Shown here: positions 48,502-59,234 of the stretch, piece by piece
Numbering within the stretch: the stretch's first letter is position 1
Layout of the letters: every line of letters begins with the position of its first letter
Assembly (NCBI GenBank): GCA_913031395.1
Contig: CAJWDT010000002.1
Location: 43,304 to 107,303 of the forward strand
From: an uncultured Gammaproteobacteria bacterium
GTDB lineage: Bacteria > Pseudomonadota > Gammaproteobacteria > Magnimaribacterales > Magnimaribacteraceae
DNA: 64,000 nucleotides
Direction of reading: 5' to 3'
The notes under the pieces: generated by a model
What the model saw: only the letters and a program-made list of their open reading frames with translations
Database searches by the model: none
Told to the model about the DNA's origin: nothing
Program-made: the position numbers and the translations under genes

Positions 48502-49350
48502 ATGAAAAATCCATTACAAGGTGCGAATACACAAATGGCAGATCCAAATGAGGCGCCAACAGTTCCTCAGGCAGCTGCTACAGTTTTGTTAGTTAGAGAT
48601 TCCAGCGAGGAGGGTATAGAAGTATTTTTGGTAGAAAGAGCTTCAAAAGCAAATTTTGGAGGTGCATTTGTATTTCCAGGTGGCAAAGTTGATGCTGAAG
48701 ACGGTCTAGGTCAAATGGAAACTATATCTACTGGAGCTTCTGATCAAGAATTTTCGAGCATTCTGGGAGAGGAAAGGGGTGGTCTGGCTTATTGGATTGC
48801 CTGTATTAGAGAGTGCTTTGAAGAGGCAGGAATATTGATTGCGTATAAGGATGATGGCTCTGTATTTAATCCTTCAGATGCCGATGAAAGAAAAAGATTC
48901 GTTGAATACAGAAACCGACTTAATGCCGGTGAGCCTGTTCTAGAAGACATGTGTAAACAAGAAGGTCTTACACTGGCAACTGACAGATTGGCATATTTGG
49001 CACATTGGATAACTCCCAAGATTGAAAAGAGAAGATACACAACCCGATTTTTTGTAGCCATATCTCCTAGTGGGCAAGAAGGGCTTCATGATGGATCAGA
49101 AAGCGTCAACAGCCTTTGGATCAAACCTGAAGAAGCTCTTAGGAAACAAGAAGAAGGAGAGCTATTACTTATAATGCCAACAATTAAGAATTTACAGAGC
49201 ATCTGTGGCTATTCTAACGTTGAACAATTGCTTAAAGACAAGTCCTCCATAGATCCAACAACCATTCCAACTATAGAACCTAAGTTTTTTATGGAAGACG
49301 GTAAGATGGTGGGACTGCTCCCTGGCGATAAAGGATATGAGGAGCATTAA
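48502..49350 (+). CDS. NUDIX hydrolase
   Basis: GGAFVFPGGKVDAEDG...RECFEEAGILIAY (Nudix box REcxEEAG). Confidence 0.88.
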   Translation: MKNPLQGANTQMADPNEAPTVPQAAATVLLVRDSSEEGIEVFLVERASKANFGGAFVFPGGKVDAEDGLGQMETISTGASDQEFSSILGEERGGLAYWIACIRECFEEAGILIAYKDDGSVFNPSDADERKRFVEYRNRLNAGEPVLEDMCKQEGLTLATDRLAYLAHWITPKIEKRRYTTRFFVAISPSGQEGLHDGSESVNSLWIKPEEALRKQEEGELLLIMPTIKNLQSICGYSNVEQLLKDKSSIDPTTIPTIEPKFFMEDGKMVGLLPGDKGYEEH

Positions 49351-50178
49351 ATGCAAGCGGAAAAAGTCGTTCAAATAAGTCCTTTAATTAGAAGAATTAC
49401 AGCAGGTAATGGGAGTGTTTTTACTGGACCTGGTACCAATACTTACTTAGTAGGAAATGACGAGGTAACCGTTATCGATCCCGGGCCTGCTATGTCAGAA
49501 CATATCGATGCTATCCTTTCCGCTGCGAAGAATATTAAGCAAATTCTTGTTACACATACTCATCCAGATCACTCACCTGGAGTCAGATTACTGAAAGAAA
49601 AGCTAGATATACCTGCTTACGGTATGCTGACAAGTTCTTCAAAAAATCAAGATACTACTTTTAATCCTCAAAGAATTCTTGAAGATGGCGAACTAATTAA
49701 AGAACAAGATTATTGTCTTGAGGTTGTACACACTCCAGGTCACGCATCTAATCATTTGTGTTTTATTTTAAAAGAAGAAAAGTTTATTTTTACTGGAGAC
49801 CATATTATGAATGGATCAACTGTAGTTATAGGACCTCCTGACGGTAATATGAAACAGTATCTAGAGTCACTTGAAAAATTAAAAGACTATGATATTGAAA
49901 AGATCGCTCCTGGCCATGGAGAAGTTCTAGAGAGTCCTCATCAGGTTGCTGACTGGATAATTAATCATCGACTTGAACGAGAAAAGAAAGTTTTTTCTGC
50001 ACTAAAAGCAGTCTCGAGAGGGACCCCTGATTCTCTTGTAGAAAAGGTCTATGATGATGTTGATGCTTCCCTTTTCCCTATAGCGAAAGCTTCTCTTCTA
50101 GCTCATTTAATTAAGCTAGAAGAAGATGAAATTATCACTAAAGATGGAGAAGAGTATATTTGGAATGATGCTATTTAA
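49351..50178 (+). CDS. MBL-fold metallohydrolase (LACTB2-like)
   Basis: VTHTHPDHSPG, HTPGHASNHLCF, FTGDHIM. Confidence 0.92.
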   Translation: MQAEKVVQISPLIRRITAGNGSVFTGPGTNTYLVGNDEVTVIDPGPAMSEHIDAILSAAKNIKQILVTHTHPDHSPGVRLLKEKLDIPAYGMLTSSSKNQDTTFNPQRILEDGELIKEQDYCLEVVHTPGHASNHLCFILKEEKFIFTGDHIMNGSTVVIGPPDGNMKQYLESLEKLKDYDIEKIAPGHGEVLESPHQVADWIINHRLEREKKVFSALKAVSRGTPDSLVEKVYDDVDASLFPIAKASLLAHLIKLEEDEIITKDGEEYIWNDAI

Positions 50179-50812
50179 TTTTCACACCAGTACCTGCTAA
50201 AGCACAATATCCATCAGGATTTTTTGCTAGGTACTGTTGATGATAATGCTCTGCATAGAAGTAGTGATCCAGCTCTTTGATTTCAGTGGTTATTTTTCCC
50301 AATCCGTTTAAATCAAGTTGTGATTGATATTTGTTTTTAGTCGATTCAATAAGTTCTTTTTCTTCAGAAGTATTATAGTAAATACCCGATCGATACTGTG
50401 TTCCCTGGTCATTACCTTGCCTCATGCCCTGTGTAGGATCATGATCTTCCCAAAAAGTTATTAAAAGCGATTCATAACTAATTAATTCCGGGTCATACAC
50501 GACAAGAACAACCTCATTATGTCCTGTCATTCCAGTACAGACTTCTCTATATGTTGGATTTTTAGTAAACCCGCCTGAATAGCCGGCAGAAGTTGAGAAA
50601 ACTCCTTCAAGCTCCCAAAATCTTCTCTCTACTCCCCAAAAACATCCCATACCAAAAACAGCTATCTGCAAATTATCAGCAAATGGACCCTTTAACGGTG
50701 TTCCTTTAACAAAATGTTCAGATGGAACTTCGACTTCTTCATCTCTTCCATGAAGTGCTTCGGATTCTAGTGGTAAAATATCTTTTTTATTTAATAGATC
50801 CATTAATGACAT
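50171..50812 (-). CDS. msrA: Peptide-methionine (S)-S-oxide reductase
   Basis: AVFGMGCFWGVERRFWELEGV, GYSGGFTKNPTYREVCTGMTGHNEVV. Confidence 0.96.
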   Translation of the reverse strand: MSLMDLLNKKDILPLESEALHGRDEEVEVPSEHFVKGTPLKGPFADNLQIAVFGMGCFWGVERRFWELEGVFSTSAGYSGGFTKNPTYREVCTGMTGHNEVVLVVYDPELISYESLLITFWEDHDPTQGMRQGNDQGTQYRSGIYYNTSEEKELIESTKNKYQSQLDLNGLGKITTEIKELDHYFYAEHYHQQYLAKNPDGYCALAGTGVKIK

Positions 50813-52749
50813 TAGCTATTCTCCCTATTTTCTATCAATTCATCAACAACCGAAGGATCGGCTAAAGTTGTTGTGTCTCCCAAGTTATCAATTTCATTAG
50901 ACGCAATTTTTCTTAAAATCCTTCTCATGATCTTTCCAGATCTTGTCTTAGGAAGACCAGGAGCCCACTGAATAATATCAGGTTTTGCTATTGCTCCAAT
51001 TTCTTTAGCAACAAGTTGTATTAGTTCTGACTTGAGCTCATTATCTGGATGTATTCCAGACATGCAAGTAACATAACAATATATTCCTTGCCCTTTTATC
51101 GGATGTTCGTATCCGACAACTGCCGCTTCGGCTATATCACCATGCAGAACTAAAGCACTTTCAACTTCTGCGGTACCCAGTCTGTGCCCAGAAACATTCA
51201 ACACATCATCTACTCTTCCTGTGATCCAATAATATCCATCTGAATCTCTTCTAGCTCCATCGCCAGTGGTGTAGTAGCCCGGATACATTGAATAGTATGT
51301 ATCTATGCATCTTTTGTGATCCCCATATACTGTTCTGATTTGAGAAGGCCAACTAGACTTTATGACAAGATTCCCAGATCCTTCTCCTTGAATTTCTTTT
51401 CCATTTTCATCTAGCAGTGCGGGTTCAATTCCAAGGAATGGTTTTGTTGCACTTCCTGGCTTCATTGGAGTAAATCCTGAAATGGGAGTTATCATCATCC
51501 CTCCAGTTTCAGTTTGCCACCAAGTGTCAACTATAGGGCATGATGAATCACCTACAGTTTTAAAATACCATTCCCATGCCTCTGGATTAATGGGCTCACC
51601 TACTGTACCTAGAATTCTTAATGTTTTTCTTGAAGAAGACAGAACGTATTCATCTCCTTGTGCCATTAGTGCCCTAAGAGCTGTTGGGGCGGTATAGAAA
51701 ATATTTACTTTATGTTTATCTATAACATCCCAGAATCTTGAAGGAGAAGGATAGGTGGGGATACCCTCAAACATCAATGAGGTTGCGCCATTCGCTAAGG
51801 GACCATAGACAATATAAGAATGGCCAGTTACCCAACCAACATCAGCTGTACACCAATATACTTCTTCATCTTTATAGTCAAAAACCATCCTGTGAGACAT
51901 GGCGGTTTGAAGTAAATATCCGGCAGTAGTATGGAGAACCCCTTTTGGTTTTCCGGTTGATCCCGATGTATATAGAATGAACAAAGGATCCTCTGATTCC
52001 ATTGACTCTGGTTCACACTGATCAGAAACTCCTTTTATTATTTCTTCATATCTGACATCACATTCTTCATTCCATGAAATTTCAGCACCAGTTCGCGTTA
52101 TAACTAGAACAGTATGAACATTTGGACAGGCCAATAAAGCTTCATCAACGTTATTTTTAAGAGGGATCTTTTTCCCTCCTCTCAAACCCTCATCAGCCGT
52201 AATAACAGTTTGGCAGTCAGAATCCAGAATACGATCTTTTAAGGATTCAGGAGAGAATCCACCAAACACAACAGAATGAACCGCGCCAATTCTTGCACAC
52301 GCAAGCATCGCATAAGCTGCTTCTGGAATCATTGGCATATAAATACACACACGATCACCTTTCATAACACCTCTTTTTTTAAGGATATTAGAAAATTTAC
52401 AGACTTCTAAGTGAAGTTGTTTATAGGAGATATGCTTAGATTCTTCTGGATTATCTCCTTCCCAGATTAAAGCTATTTTCTCCCCTTTATCCTTGAGGTG
52501 CCTATCTATGCAATTTACTGTGGCATTCAATTTTCCGCCTTTAAACCAAGAGACTTCTCCTTTAGCAAGATCACTTCTTTGGACTTCATCCCACGAAACA
52601 TCCCAATCTAAATGTGTTTTAGCTTGTGTGCCCCAAAAACTATCAGGATCATTTATAGAGTGTTCGTAAAGTTTTTCAAATTCTGTTTCCGTAACATTAG
52701 AGTTTTCTAAAATATCTTTTGAGGGGTTGTAAATTTTTTCTTTTTTCAT
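50812..52749 (-). CDS. acs: Acetyl-CoA synthetase
   Basis: [58 protein letters not shown]. Confidence 0.97.
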   Translation of the reverse strand: MKKEKIYNPSKDILENSNVTETEFEKLYEHSINDPDSFWGTQAKTHLDWDVSWDEVQRSDLAKGEVSWFKGGKLNATVNCIDRHLKDKGEKIALIWEGDNPEESKHISYKQLHLEVCKFSNILKKRGVMKGDRVCIYMPMIPEAAYAMLACARIGAVHSVVFGGFSPESLKDRILDSDCQTVITADEGLRGGKKIPLKNNVDEALLACPNVHTVLVITRTGAEISWNEECDVRYEEIIKGVSDQCEPESMESEDPLFILYTSGSTGKPKGVLHTTAGYLLQTAMSHRMVFDYKDEEVYWCTADVGWVTGHSYIVYGPLANGATSLMFEGIPTYPSPSRFWDVIDKHKVNIFYTAPTALRALMAQGDEYVLSSSRKTLRILGTVGEPINPEAWEWYFKTVGDSSCPIVDTWWQTETGGMMITPISGFTPMKPGSATKPFLGIEPALLDENGKEIQGEGSGNLVIKSSWPSQIRTVYGDHKRCIDTYYSMYPGYYTTGDGARRDSDGYYWITGRVDDVLNVSGHRLGTAEVESALVLHGDIAEAAVVGYEHPIKGQGIYCYVTCMSGIHPDNELKSELIQLVAKEIGAIAKPDIIQWAPGLPKTRSGKIMRRILRKIASNEIDNLGDTTTLADPSVVDELIENRENS

Positions 52750-52754
52750 AGCTT

Positions 52755-53444
52755 CTAAATTAATGAAGGTGAAGGATTGAAATACATTTTAGTGCCTTCT
52801 GGCTTATTAAAATAATCTAGTAGTTTTCCTAAGAGGAGATTGTAGTCACTTTTATTTGCTTGCAAATCCAAATAATCAGAATTTACTATTAGCACAGGAG
52901 ATCTTTCGTAATCGAAGAAGAATTCTTTATAAGTTTCATTTAATAGATCTAGATAATCAAAGCTTATAGTTTTTTCCATTTCAATACCTCTGTGCATGAC
53001 TCTTTCATATAATGTTTTCGTTTCAGCTTGAAGATAAATGACCAAGTCAGGTGTCGGTAAATCTATTGAAAGATAATTATAAATTTGTTCATAGAGTTTT
53101 AGTTCTTCTGCGGAGAGAGTGGCTTTTGCAAACAATTTGTCTTTGTCTAACAGAAAATCTGAAACTTTATTAGAAGAAAATATGTCTTCCTGTTTAAGTT
53201 CTTGTATTTGCTTTACACGTTGGAAGAGAAAGAACAGCTGAGTTCCAAGCGCAGCCTGTGATGGATTGACATAAAAGTCTGGTAGAAAAGGGTTTTCAGA
53301 AGGCTGCTCTAGAAAAGTGTCATAGCCAAAAGAGTTTGCTAAGAGCTTAGTTAGTGTAGTCTTTCCTGCGCCTATAGGACCCTCAACGGCAATGAATTTG
53401 GGTAATTTTTCAAATTTTTTTAAATCTACTTTTTGTTCTTGCAT
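52755..53444 (-). CDS. Deoxynucleoside kinase family protein
   Basis: [47 protein letters not shown]. Confidence 0.87.
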   Translation of the reverse strand: MQEQKVDLKKFEKLPKFIAVEGPIGAGKTTLTKLLANSFGYDTFLEQPSENPFLPDFYVNPSQAALGTQLFFLFQRVKQIQELKQEDIFSSNKVSDFLLDKDKLFAKATLSAEELKLYEQIYNYLSIDLPTPDLVIYLQAETKTLYERVMHRGIEMEKTISFDYLDLLNETYKEFFFDYERSPVLIVNSDYLDLQANKSDYNLLLGKLLDYFNKPEGTKMYFNPSPSLI

Positions 53445-53463
53445 AAACTTAGGTTTGATAAAT

Positions 53464-53507
53464 ATAGCTTATTTTTTGCTAAAAAAATAATATTGTTAAT
53501 AAGCTAT
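53464..53507. other. 10-bp inverted repeat (ATAGCTTATT ... AATAAGCTAT) spanning pcnB stop
   Basis: Arms 53464-53473 and 53498-53507, AT-rich 24-nt loop. Confidence 0.5.
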
Positions 53508-54689
53508 TTTTTTTGTCCACCACTGTCCAGCACCCCCTAGATTCTCGCCTGATTTTTCTCTCAAGAGCAAGAAATCGTAACCAGCCCTGAACCTTTTGTG
53601 TTTAAGTGCAATTTTAGATTTCTCAGGTATTTTCAATAGCATTGCCTGAAGTTCCCAGGTCTCTTTAATAGATTGCTGAATCCTGGCAGGAATAAAACAA
53701 TCTTGATTATGTTTTTTTAGAACAAGGTTGGCTGCTCGAGAAATGTTATGAATTTTAATTTTCTTAGAATTTAAAGAGCCCGTTTTATTTATTAAGGCAG
53801 GCCATAATAAAACTGCAAAAAGAAAGGAAGGAGTCAGAGTTTTATTTCGTTTATATCTTTCATCCGTATTCTTTAGAACATTAAAAATAAATCTTTTATC
53901 TTTTTTTGAATTAAGAAAGTCTTTTGTTAAAGGTAGCAAGTAATCTAATAGATCATGATTCTGCATTTCCGACATTATTGATTGAGAGTTACCTGTTAAA
54001 AGCAGCTTGAGTGTTTCTTCGTATTTTCTTCCTGAAGATATCTCTTTCAAAAGATAAGATAGCTTTTTCATATCTCTTCCAAGTTTATTATCTATATTTA
54101 GATTTAATTTAGCCTTAAATCTTATAGCTCTTAATATTCGTACAGGGTCTTCTTTAAATCTTTCGAAGCTATCACCTATTGACTTTAAGTCCCCATTTTT
54201 AATATCTTGAAAGCCTTCAACAAAGTCAATTATTTCCATTTTTTCTACATCTAAGTAAAGAGCATTTATTGTAAAGTCCCTTCTAAATACATCATCTTCA
54301 ATGTTTCCATAATTATTATCCCTTAGCAGAAGGCCTTCACTAGATTTCTTTGTATTTGATTGATTAGAAGATCTGAAAGTTGAAATCTCAGTAATATTTC
54401 TTCCACTTCTTGCATGAACAATTTTGAATCTTTTGCCTATAATTCTTGTCCTTGGAAGGAGATTTTTTATCTCTTCTGGGGTTGCGTTAGTTACTACATC
54501 ACAGTCTTTGGGTTTAAGCCCAAGTATTGAATCTCTTACAAACCCTCCAACTATGTATCCCTTAAAGCCACCTTTATTAAGTTTCTTAATGATTGATTTA
54601 GCATCATTATCAATTTGGTCTGGTTTTATACGATGCTTGGAGATTCCTATGATCTCAGGAGAAATTTTATATTGGTTTACGGCAACCAA
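53496..54689 (-). CDS. pcnB: Polynucleotide adenylyltransferase (poly(A) polymerase)
   Basis: GGFVRDSILGLKPKDCDVVTNATPEEIKNLLPRTRIIGKRFKIVHA. Confidence 0.93.
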   Translation of the reverse strand: MVAVNQYKISPEIIGISKHRIKPDQIDNDAKSIIKKLNKGGFKGYIVGGFVRDSILGLKPKDCDVVTNATPEEIKNLLPRTRIIGKRFKIVHARSGRNITEISTFRSSNQSNTKKSSEGLLLRDNNYGNIEDDVFRRDFTINALYLDVEKMEIIDFVEGFQDIKNGDLKSIGDSFERFKEDPVRILRAIRFKAKLNLNIDNKLGRDMKKLSYLLKEISSGRKYEETLKLLLTGNSQSIMSEMQNHDLLDYLLPLTKDFLNSKKDKRFIFNVLKNTDERYKRNKTLTPSFLFAVLLWPALINKTGSLNSKKIKIHNISRAANLVLKKHNQDCFIPARIQQSIKETWELQAMLLKIPEKSKIALKHKRFRAGYDFLLLREKSGENLGGAGQWWTKKIAY

Positions 54690-54695
54690 ACTAAT

Positions 54696-55301
54696 TTAGC
54701 CATATTGTTGCCTTTCATGGATTTCTTCGATGGTCTTACAGTCAATACAACGAGTTGCTGTCGGTCTGGCCTCTAACCTTCTTATGCCAATTTCAATTCC
54801 ACATGAAGCGCAATAACCATAATCATCAGCTTTAAGGTCTTCTACAGACTCTTTAATTTTTGAAAGGAGTTTACGCTCTCTTTCTCTTGTTCGAAGCTCT
54901 AGAGTGAATTCTTCTTCATGAGTGGCTCTGTCTGATTCATCAGGAAAATGGCTAACATTTTTTTGAATTTTATCTGCTGTTCTATCTTGTTCAATCTGTA
55001 ACTGATATCTCCAACTTTCGAGAATATCTTGAAAATGCTGTTTCTGTTTAGCATTCATGTACTTTTCATTCTTTTTGAGAGCATATGGTTTGATAGAAGC
55101 TAGAAATTGAGATTCTTCATAACCAGCAGCTGCTTTGGTCTTTTTGGGAGCTACTTTTTTTGTAACAGCTTTTTTCGTAACAGCTTTTTTCGCAGTTACT
55201 TTTTTCGCAGTCATCTTTTTCGCAGTCGTCTTTTTTGTAGCTGCTTTTTTTGTGGTTTCAGTTTTTTTGGTTACTTTCTTAGGTGTTTTTTTTGCTGGCA
55301 T
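54696..55301 (-). CDS. dksA: RNA polymerase-binding transcription factor DksA with lysine-rich N-terminal extension
   Basis: DESDRATHEEEFTLELRTRERERKLLSKI, CASCGIEIGIRRLEARPTATRCIDCKTIEEI; N-terminal ~58 aa of (T/V/A)AKK/TKK repeats. Confidence 0.95.
   Translation of the reverse strand: MPAKKTPKKVTKKTETTKKAATKKTTAKKMTAKKVTAKKAVTKKAVTKKVAPKKTKAAAGYEESQFLASIKPYALKKNEKYMNAKQKQHFQDILESWRYQLQIEQDRTADKIQKNVSHFPDESDRATHEEEFTLELRTRERERKLLSKIKESVEDLKADDYGYCASCGIEIGIRRLEARPTATRCIDCKTIEEIHERQQYG
55128..55298 (-). repeat. In-frame repeat encoding K/T/A-rich DksA N-terminal extension
   Basis: Repeated ...ttttttcgtaacagctttttt/ cgcagttactttttt... units. Confidence 0.8.
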
Positions 55302-55360
55302 ATTCGTTTAAATTTATATTCTTTGACCTTGAAGGCGCAGCATTTTGGCAGAATATTTTT

Positions 55361-56368
55361 TTAATAGCTAGAAAAAGTTTCCTTAATTTTAAGATACTCA
55401 TCTTTAGTCAATCTAGGTCCAGAACTTTGAACTATCTTTGAAGCTGCAAAGCACCCAAAATTTGCTGATGCACTTAAACTTTTGGACTCATTTAACCCAT
55501 AAAGCACAGCTCCAGCAAACATATCTCCTGCACCATTTGTATCAATTGCATTAACTTCAAGCCCAGGAATATTGATCGTTCCATCTTCATCATAACCCTT
55601 GCAGCCCTTAGGACCTTTTGTAACTAGTAGATTCGAAGTGTAATTCTTAAAACAAGTAAAAATCTCGTCTTCTTCTCTAGATTCAGCAAATTCAGCGGCT
55701 TCATCTTCGTTACAAAAAATAAAGTCGCATTTAATTTCGATTAACTCTTTTAACTCTTTTTTGAAAGTATTAACAATAAACGGATCAGACAACGAAATTG
55801 CAACTTTTGTATCATGAACCTTTGCAAGGTTTATGGCTTTTTTATAGCTTTCAAAACCTTCAGGAGAAGCTACAAGATAACCCTCCAAGAATAAAAACTT
55901 AGAATTTTTGATAACTTCCTCATCTACATCCTTGGTAGAGAAATCAGAATTTATTCCCAAATTAGTGCACATTGTTCTATCAGCATCATCAGATATCATT
56001 ACAAGACACTGACCTGAGGCCATATTTGATTGAGTTAATTTAGCGCTATGACTCACTCCATTAGAGGTAAGATCTTCTAAATAAAATTTTCCATTATCAT
56101 CGTCTCCTACGATACACGTCATGAAGCAATTCGAGCCAAACAAAGAGGCAGCTACAATAGAGTTAGTGCTTGACCCACCGCAAGCTTTTTGAAATTGCTT
56201 TCCTTCGCTTTCGAGTGCTTTGATCAAACTATTTTGATCTTCTTTCTCTATCAGAGTCATTCCGCCTTTCTGGATTCCTTTATTTTCAAGCTCTTTCGAG
56301 AAAGTATCATCTATCTTAAAGGTTACATCCACTAAAGCACTTCCTAGAGAACAAATATCGTAATTCAT
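55361..56368 (-). CDS. PfkB-family carbohydrate/adenosine kinase
   Basis: SLGSALVDVTFKI, CGGSSTNSIVAASLFG, AIDTNGAGDMFAGAVLYGL; start chosen at MNYDICSLG. Confidence 0.88.
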   Translation of the reverse strand: MNYDICSLGSALVDVTFKIDDTFSKELENKGIQKGGMTLIEKEDQNSLIKALESEGKQFQKACGGSSTNSIVAASLFGSNCFMTCIVGDDDNGKFYLEDLTSNGVSHSAKLTQSNMASGQCLVMISDDADRTMCTNLGINSDFSTKDVDEEVIKNSKFLFLEGYLVASPEGFESYKKAINLAKVHDTKVAISLSDPFIVNTFKKELKELIEIKCDFIFCNEDEAAEFAESREEDEIFTCFKNYTSNLLVTKGPKGCKGYDEDGTINIPGLEVNAIDTNGAGDMFAGAVLYGLNESKSLSASANFGCFAASKIVQSSGPRLTKDEYLKIKETFSSY

Positions 56369-56435
56369 TATTATTGCCCAATTATTTTTAAAAAAACGTA
56401 GACTGTGCCAAATGAACAAACTTATCAAGTATTAA

Positions 56436-58733
56436 ATGAAATTTAAGCTTTCAATAAGCCTATTCATTGGATCTTTTGCGGTCATTATTTTTATTTTTTC
56501 GGCAGCCCTAATAGCGATTATTGATTATCGGGTGACAGCTAAACTGGACGGAGTGTTATGGACCGTTCCTGCAAAACTTTATTCCCGGCCATTGGAGTTG
56601 GCAGAAAATATTGAAATCAATATAGATAATTTAGTAAGAGAGCTGGAAATGCTTTCATATATTGAAGTTAGTAATCCTGAAAGATCTGGTCAATTTAGTC
56701 TCTCAAAAGATAACTTACAAATTTTCCTTCGAGGCTATAAAGATCAACGATCTGGTATCTTTAATATTTCGCTTGGCAACCAGAAAATAAAGAGAATAAC
56801 CAATCAATTAGGGCTTTCTGAAGATCTAATAAAACTCGAACCAATCGTTATTGGGGGCATGTATCCTGCTCATATGGAAGATAGAGTTTTACTCGACTGG
56901 CCTGAAGTTCCGCAAATACTTATTGAAACGATTCTTGCAGTTGAAGATCAGAATTTTTTTAATCATTACGGTATATCTTTAAAATCTATTTCAAGAGCTT
57001 TTCTAACAAATATTAAGGCTGGAGAAGTTGAGCAAGGCGGGAGTACGATAACTCAACAACTAGCAAAAAGTTTATTCTTTACTTCAGAACAAACTATTAA
57101 ACGAAAGGTAATGGAAGCAATCGCTTCTCTGCTTATTGAATTTCATTACTCCAAAGAAGAAATATTATTAGCTTATATTAACGATGTCTTTTTAGCGCAG
57201 TCAGGAAGGAGAGCAATACATGGATTTGGTCTAGGAGCTCACCATTTTTTTGGCACATCAATAAAAAACCTTGATACAGACCAAATAGCTTTATTAGTTG
57301 GTATGTTAAAAGGACCATCTTTGTATAACCCCAGAAGAAATCCAAAAAACGCCACAAAAAGAAGAAATCTTGTTTTAAGTGTATTAAAAAGAAACTTTAA
57401 TATTTCTGATGCTGAATACGAAAATCTTACAATAAAACAATTAGGTATTTCGGCTCCAAATTATCGAACAGAGACGAAGTATCCTGCTTTTCATGACCTT
57501 GTGAGGCTGGAGTTACAAGAAAATTTCAATGAAAGAGATCTAAGGACCAAGGGTTTGGCCATTGAAACAAATGTAGACCCTATTCTTCAAGACGCTTTAG
57601 AGGTTGCCATTGTTAAAACAAAGAATCAACTTATCAATAAATACGGGACAAAATTAAATGACTTAGAAGGGGCGGCAATTGCTGTAGATATATCAAATGG
57701 CGAGGTAAAAGCAGTAGTAGGAAGTACTCGACCTTCTAGTTATGGTTTTAATAGGTCTATTAATGCTATAAGGCCTATAGGTTCATTAGTGAAGCCTTTT
57801 ATATACCTTACAGCTCTAGATCAATATAAAGACTATAACCTAACAACTATTCTAGATGATTCTAGATTAAGCTTATCAAGTGGAGGAATCATTTGGGAAC
57901 CTGATAATTTTGATAAGAAATTCCATGGGAACATTCCTTTACATGTTGCTCTCTGGCAATCGTATAATATTGCTTCAGCTAGGTTGGGACTAGATTTAGG
58001 ATTCCGTTCTGTTGAGACCATGTTTTCTAAGCTAGGTATTAAAAAACAGTTTCAAGATTATCCGTCTTTATTTATAGGCTCTTTTGAACTATCACCATAT
58101 CAAGCCATTCAAGCCTATCAGACAATTGCTGCAGATGGCTTCTACACACCATTAAGATCTATTAGAGAAATTAAAGATATAAAAGGCGAGATTGAGTTTT
58201 CTTACCCTTACAGCATTGAACAAAGGATTAGACCTGAACCAGTTGCTCTTTTGAAGTTTGCTATGCAGCAGACTTTTGAAAGAGGTACAGCCAGGGGTTA
58301 CCCCTCTAAGACCATTGAATCATGGAGTGCAGGCGGAAAAACTGGAACTTCAGATGATCAAAGAGATAGTTGGTTTGTTGGCTTCGCAGGAGAAACTTTA
58401 GTATTAGTTTGGTTGGGTTTTGATGACAATCGACAAACACCATTAACTGGAAGAACCGGAGCATTTCAAGTTTGGAAAAATTTCATAGATGATATAAATC
58501 CCGTTTTTAAACAAAAAACATCTCTTCCACGAATTAATTATGTGTGGACTGATATGAATGATGGATTGTTGAGCGGTAAGAGGTGTAAAAATTCTCTTCT
58601 GGTACCATTCATCAAGGGTACTGAACCAAACATAACCCCAACTGTCAGAAGAAAGTGTTCAAATAGAAAAGAAACTTCTGATGGAGGTTTTTTGGAAAGG
58701 TTGAAAGAAGCATTTGAAGGGGGTCAAGGTTGA
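56436..58733 (+). CDS. mrcB: Penicillin-binding protein 1B (bifunctional transglycosylase/transpeptidase)
   Basis: AVEDQNFFNHYGISLKSISRAFLTNIKAGEVEQGGSTITQQLAKSLF; RPIGSLVKPFIYL (SxxK); SAGGKTGTSDDQRDSWFVGF (KTG). Confidence 0.95.
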   Translation: MKFKLSISLFIGSFAVIIFIFSAALIAIIDYRVTAKLDGVLWTVPAKLYSRPLELAENIEINIDNLVRELEMLSYIEVSNPERSGQFSLSKDNLQIFLRGYKDQRSGIFNISLGNQKIKRITNQLGLSEDLIKLEPIVIGGMYPAHMEDRVLLDWPEVPQILIETILAVEDQNFFNHYGISLKSISRAFLTNIKAGEVEQGGSTITQQLAKSLFFTSEQTIKRKVMEAIASLLIEFHYSKEEILLAYINDVFLAQSGRRAIHGFGLGAHHFFGTSIKNLDTDQIALLVGMLKGPSLYNPRRNPKNATKRRNLVLSVLKRNFNISDAEYENLTIKQLGISAPNYRTETKYPAFHDLVRLELQENFNERDLRTKGLAIETNVDPILQDALEVAIVKTKNQLINKYGTKLNDLEGAAIAVDISNGEVKAVVGSTRPSSYGFNRSINAIRPIGSLVKPFIYLTALDQYKDYNLTTILDDSRLSLSSGGIIWEPDNFDKKFHGNIPLHVALWQSYNIASARLGLDLGFRSVETMFSKLGIKKQFQDYPSLFIGSFELSPYQAIQAYQTIAADGFYTPLRSIREIKDIKGEIEFSYPYSIEQRIRPEPVALLKFAMQQTFERGTARGYPSKTIESWSAGGKTGTSDDQRDSWFVGFAGETLVLVWLGFDDNRQTPLTGRTGAFQVWKNFIDDINPVFKQKTSLPRINYVWTDMNDGLLSGKRCKNSLLVPFIKGTEPNITPTVRRKCSNRKETSDGGFLERLKEAFEGGQG

Positions 58734-59170
58734 AATTTTTAAGATTATATATAACTGCTGTAGTATCAATTTTCCTTTTTTCATGCGCTTCTAATCAAAC
58801 TACTAGAGACATATCTGCATACGAAGTTCCGGTAAATGATTTTTCAAGAACTGTTGAATTATTGATTGCTAATGAAGACTTTCTTGAGACTGAGATTATG
58901 CGGATCAATGCTTTGAACCCATCTGTTCAAAGGATTATTTTAGGGGCTGATGAATTTCTAAAAGATAAAAATTATGTAAAAGTTAATTCAGAGTTAGAAA
59001 GAGCTTTAAGACTTACTAAAACTGAGGGAGCTTTATATCTAAGAATTGCTCACTTAAGATATAAACAAGGTCTTCTTCGAGAATCTGAGTCTTTTGCTTC
59101 AAGAGGTTTATTGCTTAGTAATATATCTTCATGGGAGAGATTATTGCTAAATGTTTACTTAAAAAACTAA
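58730..59170 (+). CDS. Small lipoprotein with TPR-like repeat (TTG start)
   Basis: Lipobox FLFSCAS; helical YVKVNSELERALRLTKTEGALYLRIAHLRYKQGLLRESESFASRGL; TTGA overlap with mrcB. Confidence 0.7.
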   Translation: MKFLRLYITAVVSIFLFSCASNQTTRDISAYEVPVNDFSRTVELLIANEDFLETEIMRINALNPSVQRIILGADEFLKDKNYVKVNSELERALRLTKTEGALYLRIAHLRYKQGLLRESESFASRGLLLSNISSWERLLLNVYLKN

Positions 59171-59234
59171 GCCTAGATATTGCTTATACAAGAATATACA
59201 ATTCGCGACCCTTAAGTAGATGATAAAAGAATAA

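Noticed and set aside
55128-55298. T-rich repeated tract as a minisatellite or non-coding repeat
   Set aside because: Entirely in frame with dksA and encodes the lysine-rich extension
55107-55364. Plus-strand 85-aa Cys/Phe-rich ORF
   Set aside because: Antisense artefact of the dksA repeat; low-complexity composition
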